A stretch of DNA of 64,000 bases from Prosthecodimorpha staleyi (GCF_018729455.1 NZ_JAHHZF010000012.1:1-64000); one strand, 5' to 3'. Counted from the first letter of the stretch, positions 10,865 to 20,128 are shown. Notes: generated by a model not told the origin, from the sequence alone. Made by a program: numbers and translations.

Positions 10865-12919
10865 ATGACCTGGCGCATGGGCATCGATTCCGGTGGCACT
10901 TTCACCGATGTCTGCATGTTCGACGACGAAACCGGCGACATCCGGGTGTGGAAGGTGTCGTCGACCCCCGACGATCCCTCGCGCGGCATCGTCCAGGGCG
11001 TCGAGGACGGGCTCGCCCGGCTCGGCATTCCGGCCGCCGCGCTCGGCTTTCTCGGCCATGGCACGACGGTCGGCACCAATGCGCTGATCCAGCGGCGTGG
11101 CGCGAAGACGGGTCTCGTCACCAATGACGGCTTCCGCGACCTGCTCGAAATCGGCCGGCAGAAGCGGCCCGATCTTTACGATCTGCAGGCCGACAAGCCT
11201 GAAGTGCTGGTCGGCCGCGCCTTGCGGCTGGAGGTTCCCGAACGCATCCGCCATGACGGCGCGGTCGAGACGGCGCTCGACGAGGCAGCGGTGCGCGATG
11301 CTGCGCGGGCTTTCGCTGCGGCCGGCGTCGCCGCGGTCGCAGTCAGCTTCCTCTACGGCTTCGTGCGTCCCGAACACGAAGCCCGCGCCAAGGCGATCAT
11401 CGAGGCGGAATGTCCCGGTGTGTTCGTGTCCGCCGGCCATGAGGTGGCGCCGGAGTTCCGCGAATACGAACGCCTGTCGACCACGGTGGTCAACGCCTAT
11501 CTCGGTCCGGTGATGGAGGGCTATATCCGCCGCCTCGACGCGCGGCTCGCCGAACTCGGCCTTGCCATCCGCCCGCTCCTGACCCAGTCGAACGGCGGCG
11601 TCATCGGCTTCGACCAGGCGGCCCGGCTGCCTGTCCGGACCGTCCTGTCCGGCCCGTCGACCGGCGTCGTCGCCATGCAGGCGATCGGCGCGACGACCGG
11701 TTTCGACCGGATCATCACCTTCGACATGGGCGGCACGTCGAGCGACGTGGCTCTGCTCCGCGACGGGCGCTGCCAGCTTGCCAGCGAGGCCGTCGTCCAC
11801 GGCTATCCGATCAAGGCGCCGATGCTCGACATCCATACGGTCGGCGCGGGCGGCGGCTCGATCGCCCATATCGACTCGGGCGGCCTGCTGAAGGTCGGGC
11901 CGCAGAGTTGCGGCGCCTTCCCGGGCCCCGTCTGCTACGACCAGGGCAGTATCGAACCGGCCGTCACCGACGCCAATGTGGTGCTGCAGACGCTGAACCC
12001 GACCCATCTCCTGGCCGGCCGGATGGCGATCCGCCGCGACCTGTCGCACGCCGCGATCGAGAGGCTGGCGCAACGCCTCGGGCTCGGCACCATGGAGACC
12101 GCGCAGGGGATCATCTCGGTGGTCACCGCCAACATGGCCCGCGCCATCCGGGTGGTCTCGGTGCAGCGCGGCCACGACCCGCGCGACTACGCGCTCGCCG
12201 CCTTCGGCGGGGCCGGACCGCTGCATGCCGCCCGTCTCGCCCGCGAACTCGGCATGTCGCGAGTGATCGTGCCGCGCTTTCCCGGCATCCTTTGCGCCAT
12301 GGGCCTGCTGCTGACCGATCTGCGCGCCGACTTCGCCGCGACCCGCCTGCTCACCCTGGAAGAGGCCTCGCTCGACCCGCTCGAAGCGCTCTTCGCCGGC
12401 CTCGCCCGCGACGCCGACGCTTGGCTCGCCGCCGAGGGCCTGCCGGCCGCGGCGCGCCGCCTGACCCGCACCGTCGACATGCGCTATCGCGGGCAGAACT
12501 ACGAACTGCCGGTGACCCTGCCCGACGGCCCGCTCGGCCCCGCAACGCTCGACGCGCTCGCGCGCGGCTTCGAGGCGCTGCATCGCGAGCGCTACGGCTT
12601 CCTGGCCGAGGGCGAGACGATCCAGATCGTCACCGCGCGGATCGAGGCGGCCGGACTGGTCCCCAAGGCGCGATTCGAGCCGCGGTCCGACGCCGGCCCG
12701 GATGCCTCGGCGGCCCTTACCGGCCGGCGCGATGTCTGGATGCCCGAGGCGGGCGGTTTCGTCGCCACGCCGGTCTATGCACGCGAACGGCTGGCGCCCG
12801 GCAACCGCATCGAAGGTCCGGCGATCATCGAGCAGATGGACACCACCACGGTGGTGCTGCCGGGCATGACCGCCCGTGTCGACGCCTACGAGACCCTGAT
12901 CCTGGAGGACGGCCGGTGA
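10865..12919 (+). CDS. hyuA: Hydantoinase/5-oxoprolinase subunit A
   Basis: A 684-residue ATP-dependent amidohydrolase subunit. The N-terminus carries the phosphate-binding motif MGIDSGGTFTDVCMFD of the hydantoinase A family, followed by GHGTTVGTNAL and, further on, FDMGGTSSDVALL, the ASKHA-type nucleotide site. With subunit B it opens cyclic imides (hydantoins, 5-oxoproline, N-methylhydantoin) or carboxylates ketones such as acetone or acetophenone. The start is uncertain: ATGs at 10847, 10865 and 10877 are all in frame; 10865 was chosen as the compromise. The stop overlaps the start of the B gene (TGATG). Its location beside the M20, PLP and rhodanese genes suggests it ring-opens the imported compound (inference). 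Confidence 0.9.
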   Translation: MTWRMGIDSGGTFTDVCMFDDETGDIRVWKVSSTPDDPSRGIVQGVEDGLARLGIPAAALGFLGHGTTVGTNALIQRRGAKTGLVTNDGFRDLLEIGRQKRPDLYDLQADKPEVLVGRALRLEVPERIRHDGAVETALDEAAVRDAARAFAAAGVAAVAVSFLYGFVRPEHEARAKAIIEAECPGVFVSAGHEVAPEFREYERLSTTVVNAYLGPVMEGYIRRLDARLAELGLAIRPLLTQSNGGVIGFDQAARLPVRTVLSGPSTGVVAMQAIGATTGFDRIITFDMGGTSSDVALLRDGRCQLASEAVVHGYPIKAPMLDIHTVGAGGGSIAHIDSGGLLKVGPQSCGAFPGPVCYDQGSIEPAVTDANVVLQTLNPTHLLAGRMAIRRDLSHAAIERLAQRLGLGTMETAQGIISVVTANMARAIRVVSVQRGHDPRDYALAAFGGAGPLHAARLARELGMSRVIVPRFPGILCAMGLLLTDLRADFAATRLLTLEEASLDPLEALFAGLARDADAWLAAEGLPAAARRLTRTVDMRYRGQNYELPVTLPDGPLGPATLDALARGFEALHRERYGFLAEGETIQIVTARIEAAGLVPKARFEPRSDAGPDASAALTGRRDVWMPEAGGFVATPVYARERLAPGNRIEGPAIIEQMDTTTVVLPGMTARVDAYETLILEDGR

Positions 12920-14553
12920 TGAGCGATGCGTTCCCTTCCGCCGGCACGGCTCCCGCGATCGATCCGATCACCGTCGAGGTCATCGGATCTGCGCTCGTCT
13001 CGATCGTCGAGGAGATGGGCGAGACGCTGGTGCGGTCGTCCTATTCGACCAACATCAAGGAGCGGCGTGACTGTTCGACCGCGCTCTTCACGCGCGACGG
13101 CGAGACGCTGTGCCAGGCCGAGCACATCCCGATGCATCTCGGTTCGTTCATCGGCATCGTGCCGGCGATCCTGGCGCGCCACCCGCTCGACGCGATGCGC
13201 CCCGGCGACGTGTTCATCGGCAACGACGCCTATGAGGGCGGCGGCACCCATCTGCCCGACTTCGTGCTCGCCGAGCCGATCTTCGTCGATGGTGCGATCA
13301 TCGCCTGGGCGGTCAATACCGCCCACCATTCCGACTTCGCCGACCGCGGCCATGCCCATATCTTCCAGGAAGGCCTGCGCATCCCACCGATCCGGCTGAA
13401 GCGGGCGGGCGAGATCGTCGCCGATGTCGAGGCGCTGATCCTGCTCAATTGCCAGGTGCCGCGCGAGCGGCTTTCCGACCTCCGCGCCCAGATGGCGGCG
13501 AACCGGCTCGGGGTCGCACGCCTGCAGCAACTCGCCGTCCGCTACGGCACCGCCCGGCTGCTCGCAGCCGGCGCCGCGCTGATGGCCTATGCCGAGCGCA
13601 AGATGCGCGCCGGCCTCGCCGCCATCCCGGACGGTGCGTGGTCCTTCACCGATGTCTTCGACAATCCCGAGATCGACGGCGAACTGGCCTTCTCGCTGAC
13701 GCTGACCAAGCGCGGCGAGACGGTGCATCTCGCCTTCGACGCCCCACCGCAGCAGCGCGCCGGCTTCAACATGACCTTCACGGCCCTGCTATCGACCGTC
13801 TACTACGCGGTCAAGGCGGTCGTGGATCCGTCCATCCTGCCCAATGCCGGCCTGGCCCGGCCGATCACGGTCAGCGCCCCTCCGGGCAGCGTGCTCAACT
13901 GCCGGGCGCCCGCGGCGGTCTTCAACCGCATCGGCCCGTGCCAGCGGGTGGTCGATCTCGTTTTCGGCGCCTTCGCCCAGGTGGTGCCGGAACGGGTCAC
14001 CGCCGCCGCCTGCGGCACCGTGATGGTGGCGAGCTTCGACGGCGTCGATCCGCAGACCGGCGAGACCTGGATCTATCTGGAGACGATCGGCGGCGGCGGC
14101 GGCGCGCGATCGGCCAAGGACGGGCTCGACGGCATCCAGGTGCATATGACCAATACCTCCAACCTGCCGGTCGAGGCTCTGGAGATCGAGTATCCGCTGA
14201 CGGTACTGCGCTACGAACTGGCGGAAGGCTCCGCCGGGCCGGGGCGGCAGCGCGGCGGGATGGGGCTGCGCCGCGTCTATCGCGCCGAGACCGACTGCCG
14301 GATCGAGATCGACACCTCGCGCCTGCGGTCGGCGCCATGGGGCATCGCCGGCGGCGGCAAGGGCGCCGGTTCGGCAGTGGACCTCGGGGCCGGCGCTGCA
14401 CCGCTGGTCGCCGGTCGCGGTACACTGGCCTCCGGCGGCATCCTGACCCTGGTGACTCCCGGCGGCGGCGGTTATGGGGACCCGCGTGAGCGCATGTCCG
14501 CCGCGACAGCCCGCGACCGTGCCGACGGCCTGACCGTCAAGGGCGATCGTTGA
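12919..14553 (+). CDS. hyuB: Hydantoinase/5-oxoprolinase subunit B
   Basis: A 544-residue partner of subunit A. Family marks include IDPITVEVI near the N-terminus, EMGETLVRSSYSTNIKERRD, and the ALFTRDGETLCQAEHIPMHLGS segment. A GGNGYGDP-like ending is present as PGGGGYGDPRER. It forms a hetero-oligomer with HyuA and hydrolyses or carboxylates the substrate after ATP-dependent activation. It starts within the hyuA stop codon, which implies translational coupling. No acetone-carboxylase-type gamma subunit follows, favouring the amide-opening role over ketone carboxylation. Confidence 0.9.
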   Translation: MSDAFPSAGTAPAIDPITVEVIGSALVSIVEEMGETLVRSSYSTNIKERRDCSTALFTRDGETLCQAEHIPMHLGSFIGIVPAILARHPLDAMRPGDVFIGNDAYEGGGTHLPDFVLAEPIFVDGAIIAWAVNTAHHSDFADRGHAHIFQEGLRIPPIRLKRAGEIVADVEALILLNCQVPRERLSDLRAQMAANRLGVARLQQLAVRYGTARLLAAGAALMAYAERKMRAGLAAIPDGAWSFTDVFDNPEIDGELAFSLTLTKRGETVHLAFDAPPQQRAGFNMTFTALLSTVYYAVKAVVDPSILPNAGLARPITVSAPPGSVLNCRAPAAVFNRIGPCQRVVDLVFGAFAQVVPERVTAAACGTVMVASFDGVDPQTGETWIYLETIGGGGGARSAKDGLDGIQVHMTNTSNLPVEALEIEYPLTVLRYELAEGSAGPGRQRGGMGLRRVYRAETDCRIEIDTSRLRSAPWGIAGGGKGAGSAVDLGAGAAPLVAGRGTLASGGILTLVTPGGGGYGDPRERMSAATARDRADGLTVKGDR

Positions 14554-14763
14554 ACGTCGTATGACCGTCCGAGAGGCCCGGCGCCGTCGACCGCTTCACC
14601 CATGGCGGCGACCGCCGGGGCCTTCTGCGGACCGTCGTCATGGCCGGGATCGCCAACCGGCAGCCGGGCGCCGCTGCAGCAATCAGGCACCGTCGCAGGG
14701 CGGCCGGACGGCTTGTCGATCGGCGGTCCTGGACAATGCTTGCAACCCGCTGGCGAATTTTCA

Positions 14764-14793
14764 CCGGACCTGTCGGCAAGATGACAGGTCCGG
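14764..14793. terminator. Perfect 11-bp hairpin between hyuB and the DUF1579 gene
   Basis: Arms CCGGACCTGTC (14764-14774) and GACAGGTCCGG (14783-14793) are perfectly complementary around the loop GGCAAGAT. It lies 210 bases after hyuB and 58 bases before the next start. No T-run follows on either strand, so it may be a factor-dependent end, an RNA structure in the leader of the next gene, or a protein-binding palindrome. Confidence 0.4.
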
Positions 14794-14850
14794 CGTCCTG
14801 TGCTGAAGTCGCGCCGAGGGAGCGCGACGCATCAGAGGAGCAAGGCGGAC

Positions 14851-15336
14851 ATGTCGAGTGCGGAGAATGACGGCGCGCCGGGATTTGCGATGCCGGAGCC
14901 GACGGCCGAGCATCGATGGCTCGAGCGCTTCGTCGGCACCTGGACGATGACCGGCCATGACGGCGGCGGCAGTTGGGTCGAGACGATCCGTTCGATCGGC
15001 GGCTTGTGGATCATCGCCGAAGGAGAGGGCGAGATGGCCGGCTGCGGCCGGCACACCACCGTGATGACGATCGGCTTCGATCCGGCCAGGGGTCGGTTCG
15101 TCGGGACCTTCCTCGGTTCGATGATGACCCATCTCTGGGTCTACGAAGGGGTTCTCGACGGCGATCGTCTGGTGCTCGACACCGTCGGCCCCGACATGAG
15201 CAGTTCAGGCGGCCTGAAGCGCTTCCAGGACATCATCGAACTGATGCCGGACGGCTCGCGCCGGCTGACCTCCTTGATCGAGACGGACGACGGATCCTGG
15301 AAGACCTTCATGGAGGCGGCCTACAGCAGGGCATGA
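14851..15336 (+). CDS. DUF1579-family protein
   Basis: A 161-residue protein without signal peptide or membrane helix. Family features are EHRWLERFVGTWTM near the N-terminus, where a lipocalin-like barrel begins, the G-G-x-W motif SIGGLWIIAEGEGEM, and a stretch with repeated beta strands. DUF1579 proteins are uncharacterised small barrel proteins that often sit beside stress or metabolic genes. I chose the ATG at 14851 with GAGGAG ten bases upstream; an earlier in-frame ATG at 14800 lacks this. It stands alone between the hydantoinase pair and the NnrS-like gene. Confidence 0.75.
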   Translation: MSSAENDGAPGFAMPEPTAEHRWLERFVGTWTMTGHDGGGSWVETIRSIGGLWIIAEGEGEMAGCGRHTTVMTIGFDPARGRFVGTFLGSMMTHLWVYEGVLDGDRLVLDTVGPDMSSSGGLKRFQDIIELMPDGSRRLTSLIETDDGSWKTFMEAAYSRA

Positions 15337-15583
15337 AGTCGGCCCCGACCGAGGACGATCGGCAGGCACTTCCCTTTCGACGGCGCGCAGCCGGTTCGGA
15401 TTCTCTCGGTCTGCCGCGCGGGCGCTCGAATGTCGGCGCCGGACCGAACATACCCGGGGGTCCGAACGTCCCCTCCGAACCGGGTTGAGCACTCTGCCGC
15501 CGTCGCCGCTTGACCGATGTTCAGGCCGCGGCGGCATCCGGGGGCCATGGTGCGCGGACCCTTGAACCGAGGAGGATCCGTCC

Positions 15584-16765
15584 GTGTCCACCGCCGCCCG
15601 TGCCCGGGCCTATGCCGGTCCGGCCATATTGAGCTGGGGCTTCCGTCCCTTCTTCGTCAGCGCCGGCTTCTGGGCGGTGCTGGCCATGGCGATCTGGCTG
15701 CCGCTGTTCGACGGCAGGATCAGCCTGCCGACGGTCTTCTCCGCCGTCGACTGGCATGTCCACGAAATGATGTTCGGCTTCGTGCCCGCCGTCATGGCCG
15801 GCTTTCTTCTGACCGCCATTCCGAACTGGACCGGTCGGCTGCCGGTGGTCGGCTGGCCGCTCGGCGCGATGGTCTCGGTCTGGGCCGCCGGCCGGCTGGC
15901 GGTTCTCTTCTCGGACTGGCTCGGCTGGGCCGCGGCGGCCGCCGTCGATGTCGCCTTCCTGGTTGCATTGGCCGGCGTCGCCTTCCGGGAGGTCTGGCAG
16001 GGCAACAACCGGCGCAATCTTCCCGTCGTCGGCATCGTCCTCCTGATGGCCTGTGCCAACCTTGCCTTTCACCTGGAGGCTAGGACCGGATCGGCGAGCG
16101 TCTCCGCACGCGCCGGGCTTGCCCTGATCGTCCTGCTGATCGCCCTGATCGGCGGCCGGATCATCCCGAGCTTTACCGGCAACTGGCTGACCCGGCAGGG
16201 GATGGCCGTCCGTCCCGCACCGTTCGGCCGCTTCGACAAGGCCGTCATGGCGATGGCGGTGATCGCGCTTTCCGTCTGGACGGTCAGCCCCGATGGGCCG
16301 GTCGCCGGCATCGCCATGACGGGGGCCGGCATCGGTCATATGGTCCGGCTGGCCCGCTGGCAGGGACACCGCGTCCTGTCCGATCGGCTGGTCCTGGTGC
16401 TGCATGTCGGCTACGGCTTTCTTGCCGCAGGCCTCCTCCTGGCCGGGCTGCACGGACTGGCGCCGGCCGCCTTACCGCAGGCGGCGGGGATCCATGCGCT
16501 CGGCGTCGGCGCGATCGGCACCATGACGCTTGCCGTCATGACACGCGCCACGCTCGGCCATACCGGGCGGCCTCTCGCCGCCTCCGCGGCGACCCAGTTC
16601 CTCTATGCCGGAATTGCAGTGGCGACGGTTGGTCGGGTCGCAATGGCCTGCCTCGACGGCAACCGCACGGCGTTTCTCCTCGCGGCCTTTGCGTGGCTGG
16701 CGGCCTTCGGCACCTTCGTCTGGGCCTATGGGCGGACCCTCTTCCGGCCGCGGCCGGAATCCTGA
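15584..16765 (+). CDS. NnrS-family heme/copper membrane protein
   Basis: A 393-residue integral membrane protein with about twelve predicted helices. The family is recognised by the N-terminal WGFRPFF segment, the DWHVHEMMFGF motif with likely metal-binding histidines, FLLTAIPNWTGRLP, and GGRIIPSFTGNW. NnrS proteins accompany nitric-oxide and denitrification genes and protect against nitrosative stress; some relatives respond to sulfide or metals. The start is a GTG preceded by GAGGAT. No NO reductase or nir gene is in view. It converges on the ArsR-type repressor gene with a 16-base gap, and the two may be functionally linked. Confidence 0.85.
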   Translation: MSTAARARAYAGPAILSWGFRPFFVSAGFWAVLAMAIWLPLFDGRISLPTVFSAVDWHVHEMMFGFVPAVMAGFLLTAIPNWTGRLPVVGWPLGAMVSVWAAGRLAVLFSDWLGWAAAAAVDVAFLVALAGVAFREVWQGNNRRNLPVVGIVLLMACANLAFHLEARTGSASVSARAGLALIVLLIALIGGRIIPSFTGNWLTRQGMAVRPAPFGRFDKAVMAMAVIALSVWTVSPDGPVAGIAMTGAGIGHMVRLARWQGHRVLSDRLVLVLHVGYGFLAAGLLLAGLHGLAPAALPQAAGIHALGVGAIGTMTLAVMTRATLGHTGRPLAASAATQFLYAGIAVATVGRVAMACLDGNRTAFLLAAFAWLAAFGTFVWAYGRTLFRPRPES

Positions 16766-16781
16766 TCGACAGGCCGCCCGA

Positions 16782-17123
16782 TCAGCGGCAATAGATGTCG
16801 TAGAGAACGGCGATCAACCGGCGGACCTCATCGGAGGCGAGGCGATAGTAGATCGTCTGGCTTTCGCGTCGGGTGGCGACGATGCCGAGGTCGCGCAGCC
16901 GCGCCAGATGTTGCGAAAGCGCCGACTGCCCGAGCCCGACGGCTTCGGCCAAGGCACCGACCGACATTTCGGCCTCCATCAGCCGGCACAGCGCCAGCAG
17001 GCGCTTGGTGTGTCCGAGCGCCGCCAGCAGGCGCGCCGCCTGATCGGCCTTGCCTTCGAGAATATCGAGATCCGAGGGCTGCGACCGAAGGGTCTCGGGC
17101 GCCTCGGTATCGGTTATTGCCAT
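16782..17123 (-). CDS. ArsR-family repressor with SqrR/BigR-type cysteine pair
   Basis: A 113-residue winged helix-turn-helix repressor. The recognition helix lies in AEAVGLGQSALSQHLARLRDLGIVATRRESQTIYYRL. It has exactly two cysteines, Cys46 in LALCRLME and Cys112 in YDIYCR, 66 residues apart. SqrR and BigR sense persulfide and reactive sulfur with two cysteines at equivalent places (41 and 107 in SqrR, also 66 apart), while metal-sensing ArsR proteins carry a CVC motif that is absent here. A strong AGGAGG precedes the ATG. Its targets are not in the sequence; the convergent NnrS-like gene and nearby sulfur-handling genes are candidates. Confidence 0.85.
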   Translation of the reverse strand: MAITDTEAPETLRSQPSDLDILEGKADQAARLLAALGHTKRLLALCRLMEAEMSVGALAEAVGLGQSALSQHLARLRDLGIVATRRESQTIYYRLASDEVRRLIAVLYDIYCR

Positions 17124-17371
17124 TTCGACTTCCTCCTCGACCCAGGACGGCGCCGGCCGCCGGCCCGATCATTCCCGCCGGGGCATGTCCGAAACGCCCG
17201 GCGACAGCCGGGGGCCTCGACTGCCGGGACGGATTTGGCGGCTTCGCCCACCCGCCCCTTTGCCGCTCCCCTGCGTCGACGGCAGAGCGCACGGGTCGGA
17301 CCGGCTCGGCCGCATGCCTCTTTCTTGCATGTTTTCAACGCCGGCGGCAGATGCCGAGGCGGCCGTCGAGA

Positions 17372-17836
17372 CTAGATGGGCCTTGCCGTTTCGGGTGCAA
17401 TCACGCCTTTGCGCAAGGCGACATTGCCATAGAAGCGTCGCTCGCCGGTCCGCACGATCGCATAGGCGGTTGCAGCGCGGGCATAGAAGGCGTGGCGTTC
17501 GAGGCCGACGAACGGACGATGGCGCCCTTCCGCCGCGTCGACAACCGCCTGGGCCTCGGCCTGCACCTCCGGGATGGCCTCTTCATCACCGACGACCTCC
17601 ATCCGGGCCAAGGCATCGGGCACGAAATCGTCGAGCGGATAGAGCGTCAGGATCGCCGCCAGCGCCTGAGGAAGGGTCAGATTCTCCAGGCTCAGCGGCC
17701 GGCCGAGACGGGTCTGGCGGGCGACGGAGTCGGCCGGGAAATTGGCATCGACCAGGACGAGATCGTCGCCATGGCCCATGGCCATCAACGCGTGCAGCAG
17801 ATCGGCATTGAGCCGCGGATCGAGTCCCTTCAGCAC
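17372..17836 (-). CDS. fucU: RbsD/FucU-family sugar mutarotase, probably L-fucose mutarotase
   Basis: A 154-residue protein of the RbsD/FucU fold, close to the usual 140-150. Family marks are LKGLDPRLNADLLHALMAMGHGD, with the catalytic histidine in the GHGD motif, then VLVDANFPADS, and the C-terminal tyrosine-containing RRFYGNVALRKGV. The enzyme interconverts alpha and beta anomers of L-fucose or related sugars. The start is GTG with GGAGG upstream. It is divergent from an aldo-keto reductase and lactonase, matching oxidative L-fucose degradation, where the mutarotase supplies the anomer used by the dehydrogenase. Confidence 0.85.
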   Translation of the reverse strand: MLKGLDPRLNADLLHALMAMGHGDDLVLVDANFPADSVARQTRLGRPLSLENLTLPQALAAILTLYPLDDFVPDALARMEVVGDEEAIPEVQAEAQAVVDAAEGRHRPFVGLERHAFYARAATAYAIVRTGERRFYGNVALRKGVIAPETARPI

Positions 17837-18069
17837 GGCGCGTCCTCCGGATTTGTTCGGGCCGGCAGGATAGCGTCGGCGACCGGGACCGCAATGCGCC
17901 GCCGGGCCTATTCGGCCGAGATGCCCCTTGCTAGTCTCCTGCCCGAACCGCTCGGCTGACAGGGGCGGATGGGTGCCGCGCCGGCAATTCCCCCACCCGC
18001 CATGGCGATCGGACGCCCGGCGACATGGTGCCGGGGCGAGCGGCGCAGCCCGACAGGAGGAAATCGGCA

Positions 18070-19107
18070 ATGCGCACGCGGCGATTCGATCGGATCGGCA
18101 ACGGCGGTCTGACCTTCACCGAACTCGGCCTCGGCACGGCGCCGTTCGGCAATCTCTACAAGGCGATCACGGAGCCGGAGGCCGATGCCGTCCTGGAGGC
18201 GGCCTGGACGAGCGGCGTGCGCTACATCGATACCGCCCCGCAATATGGCTACGGCCTGTCCGAGACCCGGTTGAACCGGTTCCTGCGCGGCGTGAAGCGC
18301 GACGACTATGTCATCTCGACCAAGGTCGGCCGCCTGCTCAAGGCCTGCCCGCCGGCGGAACGCTCCGGCCAGGGCAAGTTCTTCGACACGCCGAGCCGCC
18401 GCGAGGTGTTCGACTACAGCTACGACGGCGTGATGCGCTCGTTCGAGGCCTCGCTGGAACGGCTGGGTCTCGACCGGGTCGACATCCTGTTCGCCCACGA
18501 TCTCGATGTCTTCACTCATGGCAGCCAGGCGGCCCTCGACGAACGGCTCGAGGCGTTCATGCGCTCGGGCTACTACGCGCTGCTCTCGCTGCGCGACCAG
18601 GGCGCCATCCAGGCCTTCGGCGCGGGCGTGAACGAGTGGCAGTCCTGCGAAACCATGGCGCGGCGGGGCGATTTCGACCTGTTCCTGCTCGCCGGTCGCT
18701 ACACGCTCCTGGAACAGCAGGCCCTCGACAGTTTTCTGCCGCTGTGCGAGGCGCGCGGCATCGGAATCGTGCTTGGCGGACCCTACAATTCCGGCCTTCT
18801 CGCCACGGGCCCCCGCCCCGGCGCCTTCTACAACTACAATCCGGCACCGGTCGAGATCCTGGAGCGGACCGGTCGGCTGCAGGCGGTCTGCCAGCGTCAC
18901 GGCGTCCGCCTGATCGAGGCGGCCTTGCGCTTTCCCCTCGCCCACCCGGCTGTGGTTTCGGTGATCCCGGGCGGCCAGAGCGCCGCCGAGGTCCGCGGCA
19001 ATCTGGACATCCTGGGCGCGGCCATTCCGGATGCGCTCTGGGCCGACCTGAAGCGCGAAGGCCTGCTCGCGCCGCATGCACCCGTCCCCGGCGAGGCCCG
19101 ATCGTGA
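18070..19107 (+). CDS. Aldo-keto reductase, probable L-fucose (D-threo-aldose 1-) dehydrogenase
   Basis: A 345-residue TIM-barrel oxidoreductase. The AKR tetrad is visible: Asp and Tyr in YIDTAPQYGYGLSE, Lys in ISTKVGRLL and His in ILFAHDLD. The length and these motifs match D-threo-aldose 1-dehydrogenases and pyridoxal 4-dehydrogenase rather than generic aldose reductases. L-fucose dehydrogenases of this class oxidise L-fucose to L-fuconolactone with NAD(P)+. The ATG at 18070 has AGGAGGA upstream. The stop overlaps the start of the lactonase gene (GTGA), as expected for consecutive pathway steps. Confidence 0.85.
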   Translation: MRTRRFDRIGNGGLTFTELGLGTAPFGNLYKAITEPEADAVLEAAWTSGVRYIDTAPQYGYGLSETRLNRFLRGVKRDDYVISTKVGRLLKACPPAERSGQGKFFDTPSRREVFDYSYDGVMRSFEASLERLGLDRVDILFAHDLDVFTHGSQAALDERLEAFMRSGYYALLSLRDQGAIQAFGAGVNEWQSCETMARRGDFDLFLLAGRYTLLEQQALDSFLPLCEARGIGIVLGGPYNSGLLATGPRPGAFYNYNPAPVEILERTGRLQAVCQRHGVRLIEAALRFPLAHPAVVSVIPGGQSAAEVRGNLDILGAAIPDALWADLKREGLLAPHAPVPGEARS

Positions 19108-19958
19108 CGCGGCGCATCGACGCCCACCAGCACTACTGGGACCCCCGCCGCGGCGACTACGGCTGGATGCCGGCCGACGATCCGGTGCTGTCGCGCGCCT
19201 ACCGGCCTGCCGACCTCGCGCCCGACCTGGACGCCGCCGGCTTCGAGGCGACCGTGCTGGTCCAGGCGGCGCCGAGCCTCGACGAGACCGAATACATGCT
19301 CGGCATCGCCGATGCCTGCCCGACGGTCGCCAAGGTGGTCGGCTGGATCGACTTCGAACGGCCGGAGCAGCGCGCCCGCCTGGAACGCTTCGCCGCCCAT
19401 CCGAAATTCGCCGGCATCCGCCCGATGATCCAGGATATCGCGGATGTCGACTGGATGCTGCGGGCCGACGTGCAATGGGCATTCGCCGCCGCAGGCGAAC
19501 TCGACCTGACCTTCGATGCCCTCGGCTTCTCCCGTCACCTCGGCAACTTCCTGACCGTCTTCCGCCGCAATCCGGGCCTGCGCGTGGTCGTCGACCATGC
19601 CATGAAGCCGCGCATCCGCGATCGCGGCACGGTCGACGACGACTTCTCGGCCTGGTCGGCCGGCATCGCCGCGATCGCGCGCGAGACGCCGGCCTTCTGC
19701 AAGCTGTCCGGACTGGTTACGGAAGCCGAGCCGGGTTGGACGGTCGAGGCGCTGAGACCCTATGTCGACCATCTCCTGGAGACCTTCGGTCCGCGGCGGC
19801 TGATGTTCGGCTCGGACTGGCCGGTCTGCCGGCTGAGAACCGAATATGCGGGCTGGGTCTCTGCGGCAGAAAAGCTGACGGCTGATCTCGGCGCGAGCGA
19901 TCGGGCCGAGATTTTCGGCGGCACGGCCGCCCGATTCTATCGGATCGGCCGGCACTGA
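19104..19958 (+). CDS. Amidohydrolase-2 family lactonase, probable L-fuconolactonase
   Basis: A 284-residue metal-dependent hydrolase. The N-terminal IDAHQHYWDPRRGDY and the C-terminal MFGSDWPVC are hallmarks of the amidohydrolase-2 sugar lactonases, and HPKFAGIRPM in the middle matches fuconolactonase relatives. It should open L-fuconolactone made by the dehydrogenase. The start is GTG overlapping the previous stop. Later pathway enzymes (fuconate dehydratase, KDF dehydrogenase, hydrolase) and a fucose transporter are absent here, so the pathway must be completed elsewhere. Confidence 0.85.
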   Translation: MTRRIDAHQHYWDPRRGDYGWMPADDPVLSRAYRPADLAPDLDAAGFEATVLVQAAPSLDETEYMLGIADACPTVAKVVGWIDFERPEQRARLERFAAHPKFAGIRPMIQDIADVDWMLRADVQWAFAAAGELDLTFDALGFSRHLGNFLTVFRRNPGLRVVVDHAMKPRIRDRGTVDDDFSAWSAGIAAIARETPAFCKLSGLVTEAEPGWTVEALRPYVDHLLETFGPRRLMFGSDWPVCRLRTEYAGWVSAAEKLTADLGASDRAEIFGGTAARFYRIGRH

Positions 19959-20128
19959 CGGCGGCGTGGCGGAGAGTACCGGCCCCGGACGCGTGACCGT
20001 TCCGCCTCGAGTCCGATGCCGAAGCAATATCCCCGCCCGGAAGCACCCGAATGCTGCCGCCGCAAGTTTATGTTTGGCCAAGCTTTTCTGCTCCGATCAG
20101 AGTGCAGCCGCTCCGATCGAACCGTGCT

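Noticed and set aside
16762-16785. CTGATCG/CGATCAG inverted repeat between the NnrS-like and ArsR genes as an operator
   Set aside because: It overlaps both stop codons of converging genes; at most it is a weak bidirectional terminator, and the arms are short.
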